Below, one piece after another: positions 49,613 through 59,539 of a stretch of 64,000 nucleotides of DNA. Within the stretch, counting starts at the first letter, position 1. Every line of letters begins with the position of its first letter. The translations under genes and the position numbers were made by a program. The stretch is from contig NC_037254.1 of NCBI RefSeq assembly GCF_000002425.4, positions 12,926,500 through 12,990,499 on the forward strand, in the 5' to 3' direction. The notes under the pieces were generated by a model, which searched no databases, was not told where the DNA came from, and saw only the letters and a program-made list of their open reading frames with translations. The stretch is from Physcomitrium patens. Taxonomy: Eukaryota; Streptophyta; Bryopsida; Funariales; Funariaceae.

Positions 49613-50215
49613 GATAATATCATAGACATAAAAATTTATTTCAATAAATATCTATATAATTAAGTAGAAATAGATAAAAAAAGATTAATTTTATAATATC
49701 TTTTAAAAAAGCTTCTTAAAAGCTTCATAGATGTTTCTTTAGCTTTACATGTATTTGTAGTTAATTAATAGGCTATAAACTTTTTCAACAAGTTAGTCAT
49801 ATGTCACATGTATTAATAGCTTATGAAAAAAGCTAACTATGTGGCACGTATATAAATAACTTACCTTGTAAGTTAAAACATGTATGTAGCAAAATCAACA
49901 TATGTTGGAGGTCCTATAGAATATTGCCATGTAGCTCTTAATTAGAATATATGTGGGGACAAGATTATAATTAGAGTATAATTAGAATATAATTAGAATA
50001 TATATGGAAATAAAAGTAAAATCTTGTTTATTCTTGTTAATACCTTTTTAATCCCTAGTCTTAATTTAAGATTTTTTCATCTTTTTATTTTTGGCAGTAG
50101 TCATTCTAATTCAATATATTACCATCTTTGATTGATTTTCAAGTCTTTTTGAATGATATATGAGTGTATTGAGGTTTTCTTTCCTTGAGATTTATATCCT
50201 TAATAATTTACCAAT
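49613..50215 (+). repeat. 3' LTR of ancient chromovirus F
   Basis: The LTR opens after a decayed polypurine tract with TATCATAGACATAAAAAT, the AT-shifted form of TGTTAGGGACATAG. It carries ATTTCAATAAATATC and AAAAGCTTCTTAAAAGCTTC, matching the LTR at 26423-26957. The end is approximate. Confidence 0.7.
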
Positions 50216-50839
50216 GTAAAATTTCTACAATATAATACATATATTTTATATTTATTATGCATAATTTTTACTTATAATTATAATAAAATTGACATATTTT
50301 AAATACTTTTAGACTATTGATAAAATTATCTATCTTAAGTTAATCATGTGTGATATTTTGAAACTATTGTAAGATGATGTAGAGTAGAATAGATATTTAG
50401 ACAAAGCATGTGGTATACAATACTTTTTCAACTTATACATCTTTTTTGTGATAATTTCCTATTTTTATAAAAAAATTATTCTCAAAAATTATATAAGGAT
50501 TATGCTTAAAAAACATTGTATGATCCATGACATCAATAACTTGCAAAAGATGGCATAGCTGAATTTGCTATAAATAATTTTTTTTTTAATTAAACAAAAA
50601 ATTTTACTTGTTGTAAAACTTTATATACTTTTTTAAACATACCTATATTAAAAATTTTAGCAAATGATTTTAAAAATCTGCATTTATAAGTAGATCAATC
50701 TTATAATTATAAATATATTCAACTATTATTTAATACAGATGTGTTGTATATAAATGCTTAATAAACTAAAGAATTTATTTTTTTAATAAATGAAGTTCGA
50801 AATTTTGAAAAAAAAAATTAATAGTCTTGTGATTGCTCG
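50216..50839. other. AT-rich spacer, nothing recognised
   Basis: No coding motif or clear repeat between the 3' LTR of F and the SINE-like segment. Confidence 0.5.
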
Positions 50840-50965
50840 TTTTACTTATTCCGGAAGAAACCTCCCAGCATAAATCCATATAGGGGGATTCGAACACAAG
50901 GAATGACTAGTTGCTTAAGCGTTCACGTTAAGGTCACACAATCAATTACCTCCTGAATGTATCGT
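50840..50965 (-). mobile_element. Possible tRNA-derived SINE
   Basis: On the - strand there is a perfect RNA polymerase III B-box (GTTCGAATCCC, about 50890-50900). A weak A-box-like GTGACCTTAACGTGAACGC lies about 30 bp upstream. A GC-richer body follows (TGCTGGGAGGTTTCTTCC), then a T run at about 50808-50822. This is the plan of plant tRNA-derived SINEs. It does not fold as a tRNA and no target-site duplication was found, so it may instead be the edge of the neighbouring LTR. Confidence 0.4.
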
Positions 50966-51622
50966 CTCTATTTCTAATATCTGAACACACAAAGAAACTA
51001 TAATCTCCTCCTTCACCTTATCGGTCTCTTCCTTACAGCAATTCAGTCATACCAATAACTGCTATTTCCACCAATATATTCACCCTCACAATCTCCAACA
51101 GTAATATTATGCCCTCACAGCTTTCAGCACACAATTACCCTCGTTCCAATCAGTGGAATTCTTCACACAGAACTGCCATTCACATTACAGTGTTTCACAC
51201 AAACACAAACTCATTCTCTTTGTTGAACTACAATCAGATTTTAGCATTCAATCTTTCTTCTTCTCAAATAATACCAATCACATTTCCATTCCATAATTCA
51301 CTTCACAATATTCAAAAACTCTCAATCCTCTTATTCAAAGAAAATAACAAACAAAAGAAAAGAGGTAGCACCAAGCTTACCCCGACTCACACTATCACAA
51401 CGATGGCCTTCGGCTCACGACTCTCACAGTCTGGCATCCTAATTAAGTTCTACAACTCCTATATATTTTCCCTTGATTTTCCAGATTCTAACCGTAATTC
51501 TGTAATTAACCACTTTTAATAACTAAATCACTCATCCGTCCTCCTAAATTTTCTATTATATGGACTATTAATATATTTTATCAATATCTTTCAAAAATGA
51601 ATTAATATTTATTCTACATAGC
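50966..51622 (-). repeat. Probable 3' LTR of the broken gypsy element
   Basis: Directly after the coiled-coil ORF (reading right to left) comes a purine-rich AGGAGTGGGGC, then TATGTAGAATAAATATT, like a polypurine tract followed by an LTR start near 51622. The left edge is uncertain and no second copy is in the window. Confidence 0.4.
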
Positions 51623-51726
51623 CCCACTCCTATCTATGCAACGTCCTCGTAAATACTCAATTGATACTTATCTAAAAATTATCTAACAAAACTCTACAAA
51701 AATTACGATCCCTCTGGCCTATCTAA

Positions 51727-52250
51727 TTAATCAATTGCCACAGTATCTGTTATTGGTTCCACTGATTCTGGTTCCAACTGCAAATCTTTGTCCTCCTCCA
51801 ATCCTTCCATCAACTCTTGCCTCAACTCAGCTGAAAGGTCTTCATTGTACTCGCCTAGTTCACAGACTTGAGCTTCCAATTTCAAGATCTGGGCATCTCC
51901 CAATTCCAACTGGCACTGAAAGTGACTCCTCTCTTCTGGAACTTCAGGAATTGGCAACGTCGATACTTGTGCTTAACCAATATTGACTAAATTCTCTGCC
52001 AATCTTGTCACCTCGATGTTCAAGGCCTCAATTTCATCCCTTAACCGCTCCGTTTCACATCTGTATTGGTCACTCAATACCAATTTCTCTTGCGCCAATA
52101 ACTTGGCCTTTTCTCGTTCCATTACCAACTGATCCTTCACTTTTTCCAGTTCCAAAATTGAATTACTGCGAGCTCGGAATAGTTCTTGCCTGTGGATCTC
52201 CACCATGCATTCTCTTTCTTGTAATTGGCTCCTCAGTGTTAACTTTTATT
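51727..52250 (-). pseudogene. Coiled-coil ORF in the pol-to-LTR position of a broken gypsy element
   Basis: Two adjoining open stretches (52206-51973 and 51957-51727) are one reading frame split by a TAA that looks like a former CAA. The product is a highly charged alpha-helical coiled coil of at least 155 residues: LELEKVKDQLVMEREKAKL, CETERLRDEIEALNIEVTRL, LKLEAQVCELGEYNEDLSAE and a Glu/Asp-rich end. It lies downstream of an RT fragment and just before an LTR-like start. It may be an extra ORF of that element, the C-terminal tail of its polyprotein, or captured host sequence. I do not recognise it. Confidence 0.5.
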
Positions 52251-52329
52251 TGGAACTACTACTCTCAAAAATACAAGAAATATAAGAAAATGGCACTTCA
52301 ACCAACCCAAAATAACACCACAAAATGAC

Positions 52330-53166
52330 TTTAACTGGTGCCCCACTCCTATTCTTTTACCTAGTGGTGATAATGACAATATTTTATCTATATTGTCCAT
52401 AAAACGTAATGAAAAGTAATCTTTTTTGGTGGCCGCATTAAGTTTCTAGAAATCCTGACATATCCTGATTTTTCCATTCGTCTTCGGTACCATCACGATT
52501 GGCGACACCCATGCACTATGCAGAATAGGATAAATAAAATCCACGTCGAGAAGTTTATCCAATTCCTCTTTCACTAAAAGGAAATATTTTGGGTTAAGCC
52601 GGTGTTGACTTTGACGAACTGGCATAACACCCTCTTCCAGAATAATCTGGTGCTTACACACGTCGACTGGAATCCCTTTCAAATCCGCATACGACCACGC
52701 AAAGGCAGATTTGTGACAGACAAAAAATTGTTTCCAAGCATCCAATTCTATACTGATAATACTGACATATATTTTAATTAGCTGTGGCGTTTCGTTGGTG
52801 CCCAAGTTAATGGATTGACACACAGGGTCTTCAACAACCTCTGATTTAATTGTCTTCTCCTAATCTGAATATCTTGTATTATCCGACATATGAGAACCAC
52901 CTAAATCTGGTTCCAATGTGCTGACTCTATTGACTACGAGATTGTTCATCCATTTGGTAATAGCATGATCCAAGTTAGTCGCATCCTCCTGATGTAGTAA
53001 ATATTCGCCAAGACTTCCACATTGGTAGATTCCTGCCTTTGCTCTTGAAGTGTTTTGTCCTACCCCAAATTGCGGTGAACCTATAGCATCGTCATCTGCC
53101 TCAATCGATTGACTCTCGTTGTCCGATATAAATTCTGATCCTGGCAATTGAGATTCTCCATGATAT
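52330..53166 (-). pseudogene. Ty3/gypsy pol fragment (linker and RT N-terminus)
   Basis: The RT entry region reads WSYADLKGIPVDVCKHQIIL, RLNPKYFLLVKEELDKLLD, WVSPIVMVPKTNGKIRICQD, then F*KLNAATKKDYF with Arg replaced by TAG. It differs from the chromoviruses and from element 2 and resembles the RNase H-rich plant gypsy elements of the Tat/Athila type (inference). Upstream, 53160-52860 holds a low-complexity linker. After about 52330 the rest of RT, RNase H and integrase is deleted. At 53166 it is cut by the LTR of the right-end chromovirus. Confidence 0.75.
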
Positions 53167-53182
53167 TGTATCGGTGTCACGG
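53167..53182 (-). repeat. Severed tail of the right chromovirus 3' LTR plus target-site duplication
   Basis: On the - strand these 16 bp read CCGTGACACCGATACA and complete the LTR that breaks off at 61811 (ending CTGTGTTTGT). ACGG (53179-53182) and ACAA (61811-61814) flank element 2 and are its 4-bp target-site duplication with two transitions. Confidence 0.65.
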
Positions 53183-54513
53183 TGTTGTATTATGTGCTTT
53201 CCTATTCGAGAACGCGCCAAGTGTCTGGCTGTAGAAGGTAGTATGGAGATTCGCCAATAGTCAAGCAGTCAAATCAATTTTTGACTGTTAGAATATAAAC
53301 GACTACAAGAATACACCATAAATCTATACGGATGCCCCTTCGACTGCTCGCCGAAGTCCTTTTTGTCCCGATCGATAGGTCTCTAAACGTTACAGAGAAC
53401 CCCGTACAATCCAAACTATTAATCTTCGATACCGCTTTGTACTTACAAACTTGTATCCACTGACTGTCTTGTTAGATTAACCCAATAAATTTCATTCACT
53501 CCGCATACTCAATCCTATAGACACCCTTTTAATTCTTCAATCTCAGACGTAACTCGATTTCACAAAACACTCAAGAGTAATCAAACCCACTTCATTAAAA
53601 ATCTCGATTCACCATTACAACACTGACTTCAGCAATGATTGCCTCAGTCTTCCCAAAACCCTATGAAGAAAAAAAACCCAATTCTCTGTCTTCTTTCCCC
53701 GCCCGAAGCATGAAGCTCCTCTCCCCCCAATCTTCAAAAAAAAAACCTCCAAAAACTTATTCTCCCCCTAACCTTATCCTTTGAATTTCTTCAATCTTCC
53801 GTCTTGGACCCGGAATTGGCTCCCACCGTCAGAGCTTAGATCCAAAATTGGCTCCCGTCGTCAAAGCTTTCTCTTCCATTTTTACCTTTAAGAGATCCAT
53901 TTACCGAAAACAACGTTCCCTAAAACGGCACAGAGAATAGGACAGCCTGAAACAGAATCGAAACCCCGTACTCGGGTCCACATTGAATCGCCTGACCAAT
54001 TTAGGTCTCATATTGAGTAAGATGCCCGTAGTAACCTGGATGTTCGCGTAATTGGATCAAATTGGTCCTCGCGTCAAATTGGCTAAGAGGCCCGTAGTAA
54101 GACCTAGATGTTCCCGTAATTGGATAAAATGGGTCCTTTGCGTCAGACTGGCTGAGGCCCGTAGTAAGACTTGGATTTTCCCGTAATTAGACTGCATTGG
54201 GTTGTCCGACCAATGTAGGTCTCATATTGGATAAGAGGACCCGGATTGGATTCTTGAAATTGGATCCAATTGGCTCTTCGAACAAGGCTCACCCGTCATG
54301 TGAATTAGTCCTTTCTCGTCTTGCTGACTCCCGTTATTGGAATCGAACAGAGCATTTCAGTATGCCCCGGCTGACTGTAACGGGGTGACTGAACCTGGCC
54401 ACTCAGTATTTGCACTCGAGTTGGTCGTTGCTCCCAATATTCGAGGTAACTGAACATTAATAAAAGTCCCCTTTCTTTATATTTTCATGATATACTCGTG
54501 TTACAACACGACA
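53183..54513 (-). repeat. 3' LTR of element 2
   Basis: 1,331 bp, aligned without gaps to 60480-61810 at a constant offset of 7,297. It contains a threefold 67-bp tandem repeat (54023-54225). Confidence 0.95.
54023..54225. repeat. 67-bp tandem repeat, three units, inside the LTR of element 2
   Basis: Units start at GCCCGTAGTAA at 54023, 54090 and 54157. Each continues with CTGGATGTT-like text, GTAATTGGAT and a GGTCC segment. The 5' LTR has the same array at 61320-61522. Confidence 0.85.
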
Positions 54514-54525
54514 TCCACCCCCTCT
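54514..54525 (-). other. Polypurine tract of element 2
   Basis: On the - strand AGAGGGGGTGGA directly precedes the TGTCG that begins the 3' LTR. Confidence 0.8.
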
Positions 54526-54575
54526 GAACTTGTGCATCCTCCGGTATGCACTAATTTACCCAATTGCTGTTTGAT

Positions 54576-55676
54576 TCAGAATATATCCTCTACGTCTTTG
54601 TCACCTTCATTATCCAAATCACTTTCATCTTCTTGCTGCGGAATCTCTATACCTTCATTAAGGTCTTCCATATTCATCTCCGCATGTCTTCGTTTAAATA
54701 TTTTTACTTGCTTCCCTGCAATGGATATTTTCAATTTTGTACCATCTAACTCCCGTAATGAATAAGTCGTATTATCATGAAAAATTGTTACCACATATGG
54801 TCCAAACCAACGTTTTGAAAATTTTTGCAAAGTACTATGTTGATTATCCAGACTATTATCATAAACAAGTACCCAGTCACCTTCCTCGATTGCTTTTGGT
54901 CTCAATCGATGTTGCTTATCGAATCGCGCCTTGTTTTGTAACCTTGCTCTTTTTAACCTTTCCAATGCTATCTGCACATCTTTCGTTTTTTGCTCCAATT
55001 GTCGAATCCTAATAGCCAGAAGTTCTTCTCTTATCAATCCATCTTCCTACGGTAGCATACTCCAAGTAAGTACCTTTTCTTCAATCGGCATAATTGGTTT
55101 TCGACCTGTCATAAGTTCTACTGGCATATATCCTATCACCGAACTATGTGTTGTTCGATCAGCCCATAATGCAAATGACAAAAGCCGTGGCCACTCTTTA
55201 ACTTTCCCATTACAAGCTTTAACCAATGCTTTCACAATCGGTGGGTGACCACGTTCGCTTTTTGCATTCCCTTCTGGATTATAAGCAGTAGTCAGTGATA
55301 GTTTAACTCCACATCTTTTAAAGAACTTACGAGCTTCTTGTGCATTTAATTCTCCACGATGTGCAGTGATTTTTCTTACGCATCCGTAGCGGCAAATGAC
55401 ATCTTCAAGCAAAAACCTACAAATTCCCTCTGTAGATTTTGTCCTCAATGCTCTTCCTTCTACTTGATTTGATAAATCTTCGCGAGCTAAAACCAAATAT
55501 CTCATCTGCCATAACCCAACCGGCATAATAACCAAATCAACAACCCATTTAAAATGAATAGCCAGAGGATACGTAGGATGAAGACCATCTTGATATCGAA
55601 TATTAGAATACGATTGACAGATTTCACATGACTCTACAAATGAGAGCACATCTCGATACATATTTTTCCACCAATA
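54576..55676 (-). pseudogene. Element 2 integrase
   Basis: Integrase of about 365 codons in the same frame as the RT ORF. A TGA (55677-55679) separates it from RT, and a TAG at 55047-55049 (MLP*EDGL) splits it again. Visible parts are the CX2C of the zinc region (SCEICQSYS), the first Asp in VVDLVIMPVG, ITAHRGELNAQEARKFF, then AYNPEGNAKSERGH with the catalytic Glu, and a C-terminal region (KARFDKQHRLRPKAIEEGDW, RWFGPYVV) ending in an acidic tail. The second catalytic Asp is His here (CAT at 55359-55361), which should abolish activity. There is no chromodomain. Confidence 0.88.
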
Positions 55677-57800
55677 TCATTCCTTGAGTTTAGCAAAAGT
55701 AGCCCAGATTCCTCTATGCCCTGCCCATAAACTATCATGAAACTCCTTCAATAATTTTAGTTTTTCTTCTTTTTTGCCTATCACTCGTCGTGGCATCCCA
55801 ATTCCTTTCTTCGGTCTCTTCCATAAGAATCCATCTCGAAGTAAAAATCCATATGCTTTTTTTCTTATTTGTTTGAATTTTTCTATAGACCAATTCCCCT
55901 GCTTAGTCAAGGTATTCAAGTAATGACCAATATTCAATAATTCTCCTTCATAAGATTCTTCAAGAAATAGCTTGTCTTCTCTGTTGAGATTTGATATTGA
56001 ATAGAATTTCAATCCGACGTCATCAATATCTTCAACCATTTCGTCCTCCCTCTCGTATCTTACTCGAGATAACATGTCTACTATTAAATTGTCCTTCCTC
56101 ATAACATGCTTAAATTCTGGATTTAGTAACTTAATATAAGCAATCCATCTCAACATTGCAATATCTGGCGTTGAACAGTTAGTAATCATTCCAAGCAATG
56201 GCAAGTAATTTGTTTCAATTACTACTACTGCCCTAATCAAATAGTGCTTTTTAGCTTTCATAGTCGAAACAACTCCCCAAAGTTCTCTTTTGACTTGCGA
56301 ATATGCACGCTGACGAATACTTAAAACTTTAGCCCCAAATCGAACTGCAAATCTATTCCCACTGGAATCATCTTGACCCACAGCCCATCCAATGGCAATT
56401 AAACTAGCATCACAAGTAAGAATCACTAGTCTATTGCACTTATAATCAACCTTCCTCAATATTGGAGGTGACATCAATAATTTCTTCAATCTTTGCATTG
56501 CCTGAATATGCCTTTCTTCCCATTTAAATCGGTAACCCTTGCATAACAGTTCATATAATGGATCCGCTATGTGAGCAAAATGAGGGACCCAGATTCGATA
56601 AAATATACATGCACCCAAAAACCTGCGAACCTCTATTAAAGAATCACAATCCTCTTTCATCCTTCCAATTGCATCAACTTTAGTCAGATCTGGTTTTCTT
56701 CCGTAAGATCTACATAAATGTCCAACAATCACAACCTCTCGTACTCCAAATACGGACTTCATACCCGATAATGTAAGATAAACTTCTCCAAGCTGAGTTA
56801 AAATCTTTTCACAATCTTGTATATGATCAACAACATATTTGCGACACCCCCTCGTATCTAAAGTTTCATCCTTGTCTCCTTCTCTGCACCCTTTTATAGG
56901 AACATCATTCAGAAAAGGCATAGTCTTTTCCGGAATAAAATCTCTCAATACCTTATTCATCCCATTCATCATATGCGCAACTGAGTTGGTCGCGCCTTGA
57001 GGAAGAGTGCACATTCTAACCAATCCAAGTGGTGTCCTCATAGTTATCATATCTCTACTTCCTTCGGCAAGTTGAAATTGATCATAACCTGAATACAAGT
57101 CACCCATTGAATAGATCGCCCTTCCAGCAAATGCCTCAGCAAATTCATCCACAATAGGTCCAATTCCTACATTCCTGATAGTTACTGCATTCACCGGTTG
57201 CATATCTTGAATAAACCGTAGTGACCCATTCTTCTTAGGTACCATAAACCATCGACTAGAATACGACGCAAACGAGGGTTTCAATATTTTCATCTTTATC
57301 TTTTCTTTTAATAGCTCAATTAATTTAGGTAAATGTACCCTCGGTATTGGAATCGGTCTTAGATTCCAAGGTACATGTGGTACAGTGAAGATAACCATAG
57401 GTGTTACAATATTTGGATCCACACACCCAATTTCATGAGATTCGAAGGCAAACGATCTACCTTGTTTAGCCAACATCTTTTTGAAGCAAGTAATTTCCTC
57501 CGGTAATAAAGAACCATTAGAATCAATCTTCAATTCTTCAAAAGTCTCTTTAGTAAACTGGTGTCCAATACTCATTGGATCTCTTAAACTTGCTTCTTTT
57601 GATGTTTCTCCCATTTGTTCTTTAGAATCTTCTGGTAATGGTCCGGCAACAGGCTTTACCTTCTTATTTGCCGTTTTATATCTCGTCTCTATAGTGACTT
57701 CTGGTGCTTGAAAAGATTCAAGTATGGTATAAACCTCTCTCGAATGAATCTCAACAATCTTATTATTATCCCCTAACCCAATAGATGTAATCAATTCCAA
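55677..57800 (-). pseudogene. Element 2 reverse transcriptase-RNase H
   Basis: The longest open frame in the window (707 codons). RT segments in order: WNLRPIPIPRVHLPKLIELL, SSRWFMVPKKNGSLRFIQD, MGDLYSGYDQFQLAEGSRD, TPLGLVRMCTLPQGATNSVA and PFLNDVPIKG. The catalytic box is F-L-N-D (56901-56915) instead of Y/F-x-D-D, so the first metal-binding Asp is lost. RNase H follows (LVILTCDASLIAIGWAVGQ, RQRAYSQVKRELWGV, VVVIETNYLPLLGMI, KDNLIVDMLSR). The frame really begins upstream, near 58045, with a TAA near 57855. It is in the -1 frame relative to gag-protease. From memory, this text resembles a gypsy lineage common in basidiomycete fungi more than typical plant elements. Confidence 0.9.
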
Positions 57801-58036
57801 TGAATCTTCCAGTCCATTTTCTTCATAAACACCTAAAATCCTCTCATCATCTTACAATGTACCTAACTTGCGTAATTGTCCTTCAATATCATATAATCTT
57901 TTTCTTTCTTTTCTTTTAAAATCATTAACTTTCTTATATATAATATTTCCATTCTCCAATATACCAATAAAACTTGCATCAAAGGCACCTTCATCTCGCG
58001 AGAGTACCTCCTCTTTTGTACCTCTATAATCTCGCT

Positions 58037-59413
58037 TTACAGTGGTACCTCCTCAAAATCCTTAAATCCTTCAACAATCTTTGGCAATGGTTTCTCCCTC
58101 AACCTATCTCGATTCTGTTCATGGTGAGGAGGTACTGTTAGAAATTGTACAGCTTTCCTCCCATCTTCGCTCTGTACCCTTGCATAAGCAGAACCATCGT
58201 CAAATACTTTTGTTTCCATCTGTGTTGCCGTGATATAAGGTTGTCCTAAAATCAATGGATAAGACGTTGTATCTTGAACAAAGAAATGTTGCTCCGTCGC
58301 AACATCCCCAATCCGAATTTTGACATCTGGACAAGCTCCATATAATTCGCCCCGTGTGTTATTAGCCGCTCGAATTGCCCATCTATGTTCCATATCAATT
58401 GGCCATTTTTGCTTCTTATAAAGATCTTTAGACATGAGATTTATTTCAGAACCATGGTCGACTAAAGCAACTATTGGCTCTTCTATATCTCCTACTTTCA
58501 CCAATACCTCAGTAGTTGTCCTTGCCCAATACTTTCGAGTATAATGGCTCAAAGTTTCTATTTTCTTATCAGTATAATCTTCGAAACGTACTCGTTGATT
58601 ATACCCATTCTTTTCATTTGTTGGTTGCTTGTAACCAATATCAACCTCTTCTTCATCTTTATATATTCTTGCATCAATAGCATGACTCATTCTAGTTTCG
58701 CCCATTAATTGCCTCTTTCGCTTAATGCTGTCAATGATAACATCATGAAACTCCTTCTTTACAATTTCCAAGACTTCTTTCAATGTGAATTCCACCTTAG
58801 CGTTTAATATACGTTCTTCCAACACTCCTTTCAAATTTATTGCCGCTTCAATGTCAGAAAGTAGCTTATAAGCAATTGATTTGCCCTTATCTTTTGTCTC
58901 CGTTGTTTTTTCTCCCAATGATACTGAGGTATCCTTTACAGGAAATTCTTGTGAAGCTGCCTCCCGAGCCTTGTCTCCTTGAGTTTGCCTCTTAAAAGAA
59001 TTTCCTTCTCTAGTATCATCAAAATTTCCTCGTCTCTTTTCTTCCATCAAAGCTTCATGTTGGCTCTTAGCAATATATGCATGAACTGAAAGAGACTCAA
59101 CAGGATCCTCCCAACCTGTTCTACCTCGTATTATAGCTGCAGTTCTCAATAACGCTTCTCGAGGTAATTTCCCTTCTTGCATTGTAGAAATGGCAGAAGC
59201 CCAAAACTCACTAGTTTTCGTACTTCCACCAATTTCATCATCTACTCTAGCACCATAACTTGCACTTTCTCGTGCTGCTGTTTCATGCTCTTTTAGGTAA
59301 TCTTGAACTAATGCTCTCATTCTTCCCTTGCCAAAATTGGTTTGAAGAAGATCCTCTCTATTCTTCAATGCTATCTTCCCATCTTTCCAGCAAATAATTC
59401 CCTGCTGTATCAT
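58037..59413 (-). pseudogene. Element 2 gag C-terminus and aspartic protease
   Basis: Second part of the gag-protease frame. Just upstream (about 59420-59475) a CX2CX4HX4C zinc knuckle reads CIWCDDASHTRKDC. The 458-codon stretch has a charged linker and ends in a pepsin-like retroviral protease: EPIVALVDHGSEINLMS with the catalytic Asp, RAANNTRGELYGACPDVKI and TSYPLILGQPYI. His replaces the usual residue between Asp and Gly. The frame ends TAA at 58037-58039, overlapping the start of the pol frame by about 15 nt. Confidence 0.85.
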
Positions 59414-59539
59414 ATTATTAAATTCATTGCAATCTTTTCTAGTGTGTGAAGCATCATCACACCAAATGCATCTTTGTACATATCCTTGTTTTGAAACATT
59501 CTTCGAATTGTTTATAGAAGTATTCTCTTCAAGTCTTAC

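Noticed and set aside
50866-50965. tRNA gene
   Set aside because: A B-box is present, but no acceptor stem, anticodon arm or cloverleaf could be drawn. Kept only as a SINE candidate.
51109-51519. 136-codon + strand ORF
   Set aside because: It is Ser/Thr/Asn-rich translation of a CA-rich LTR-like strand, with no domain, and the neighbouring coding signals are all on the other strand.
54197-54388. 63-codon ORF found identically at 61494-61685
   Set aside because: The duplication is simply the two LTRs of element 2. The frame lies in LTR repeats and has no coding motif.
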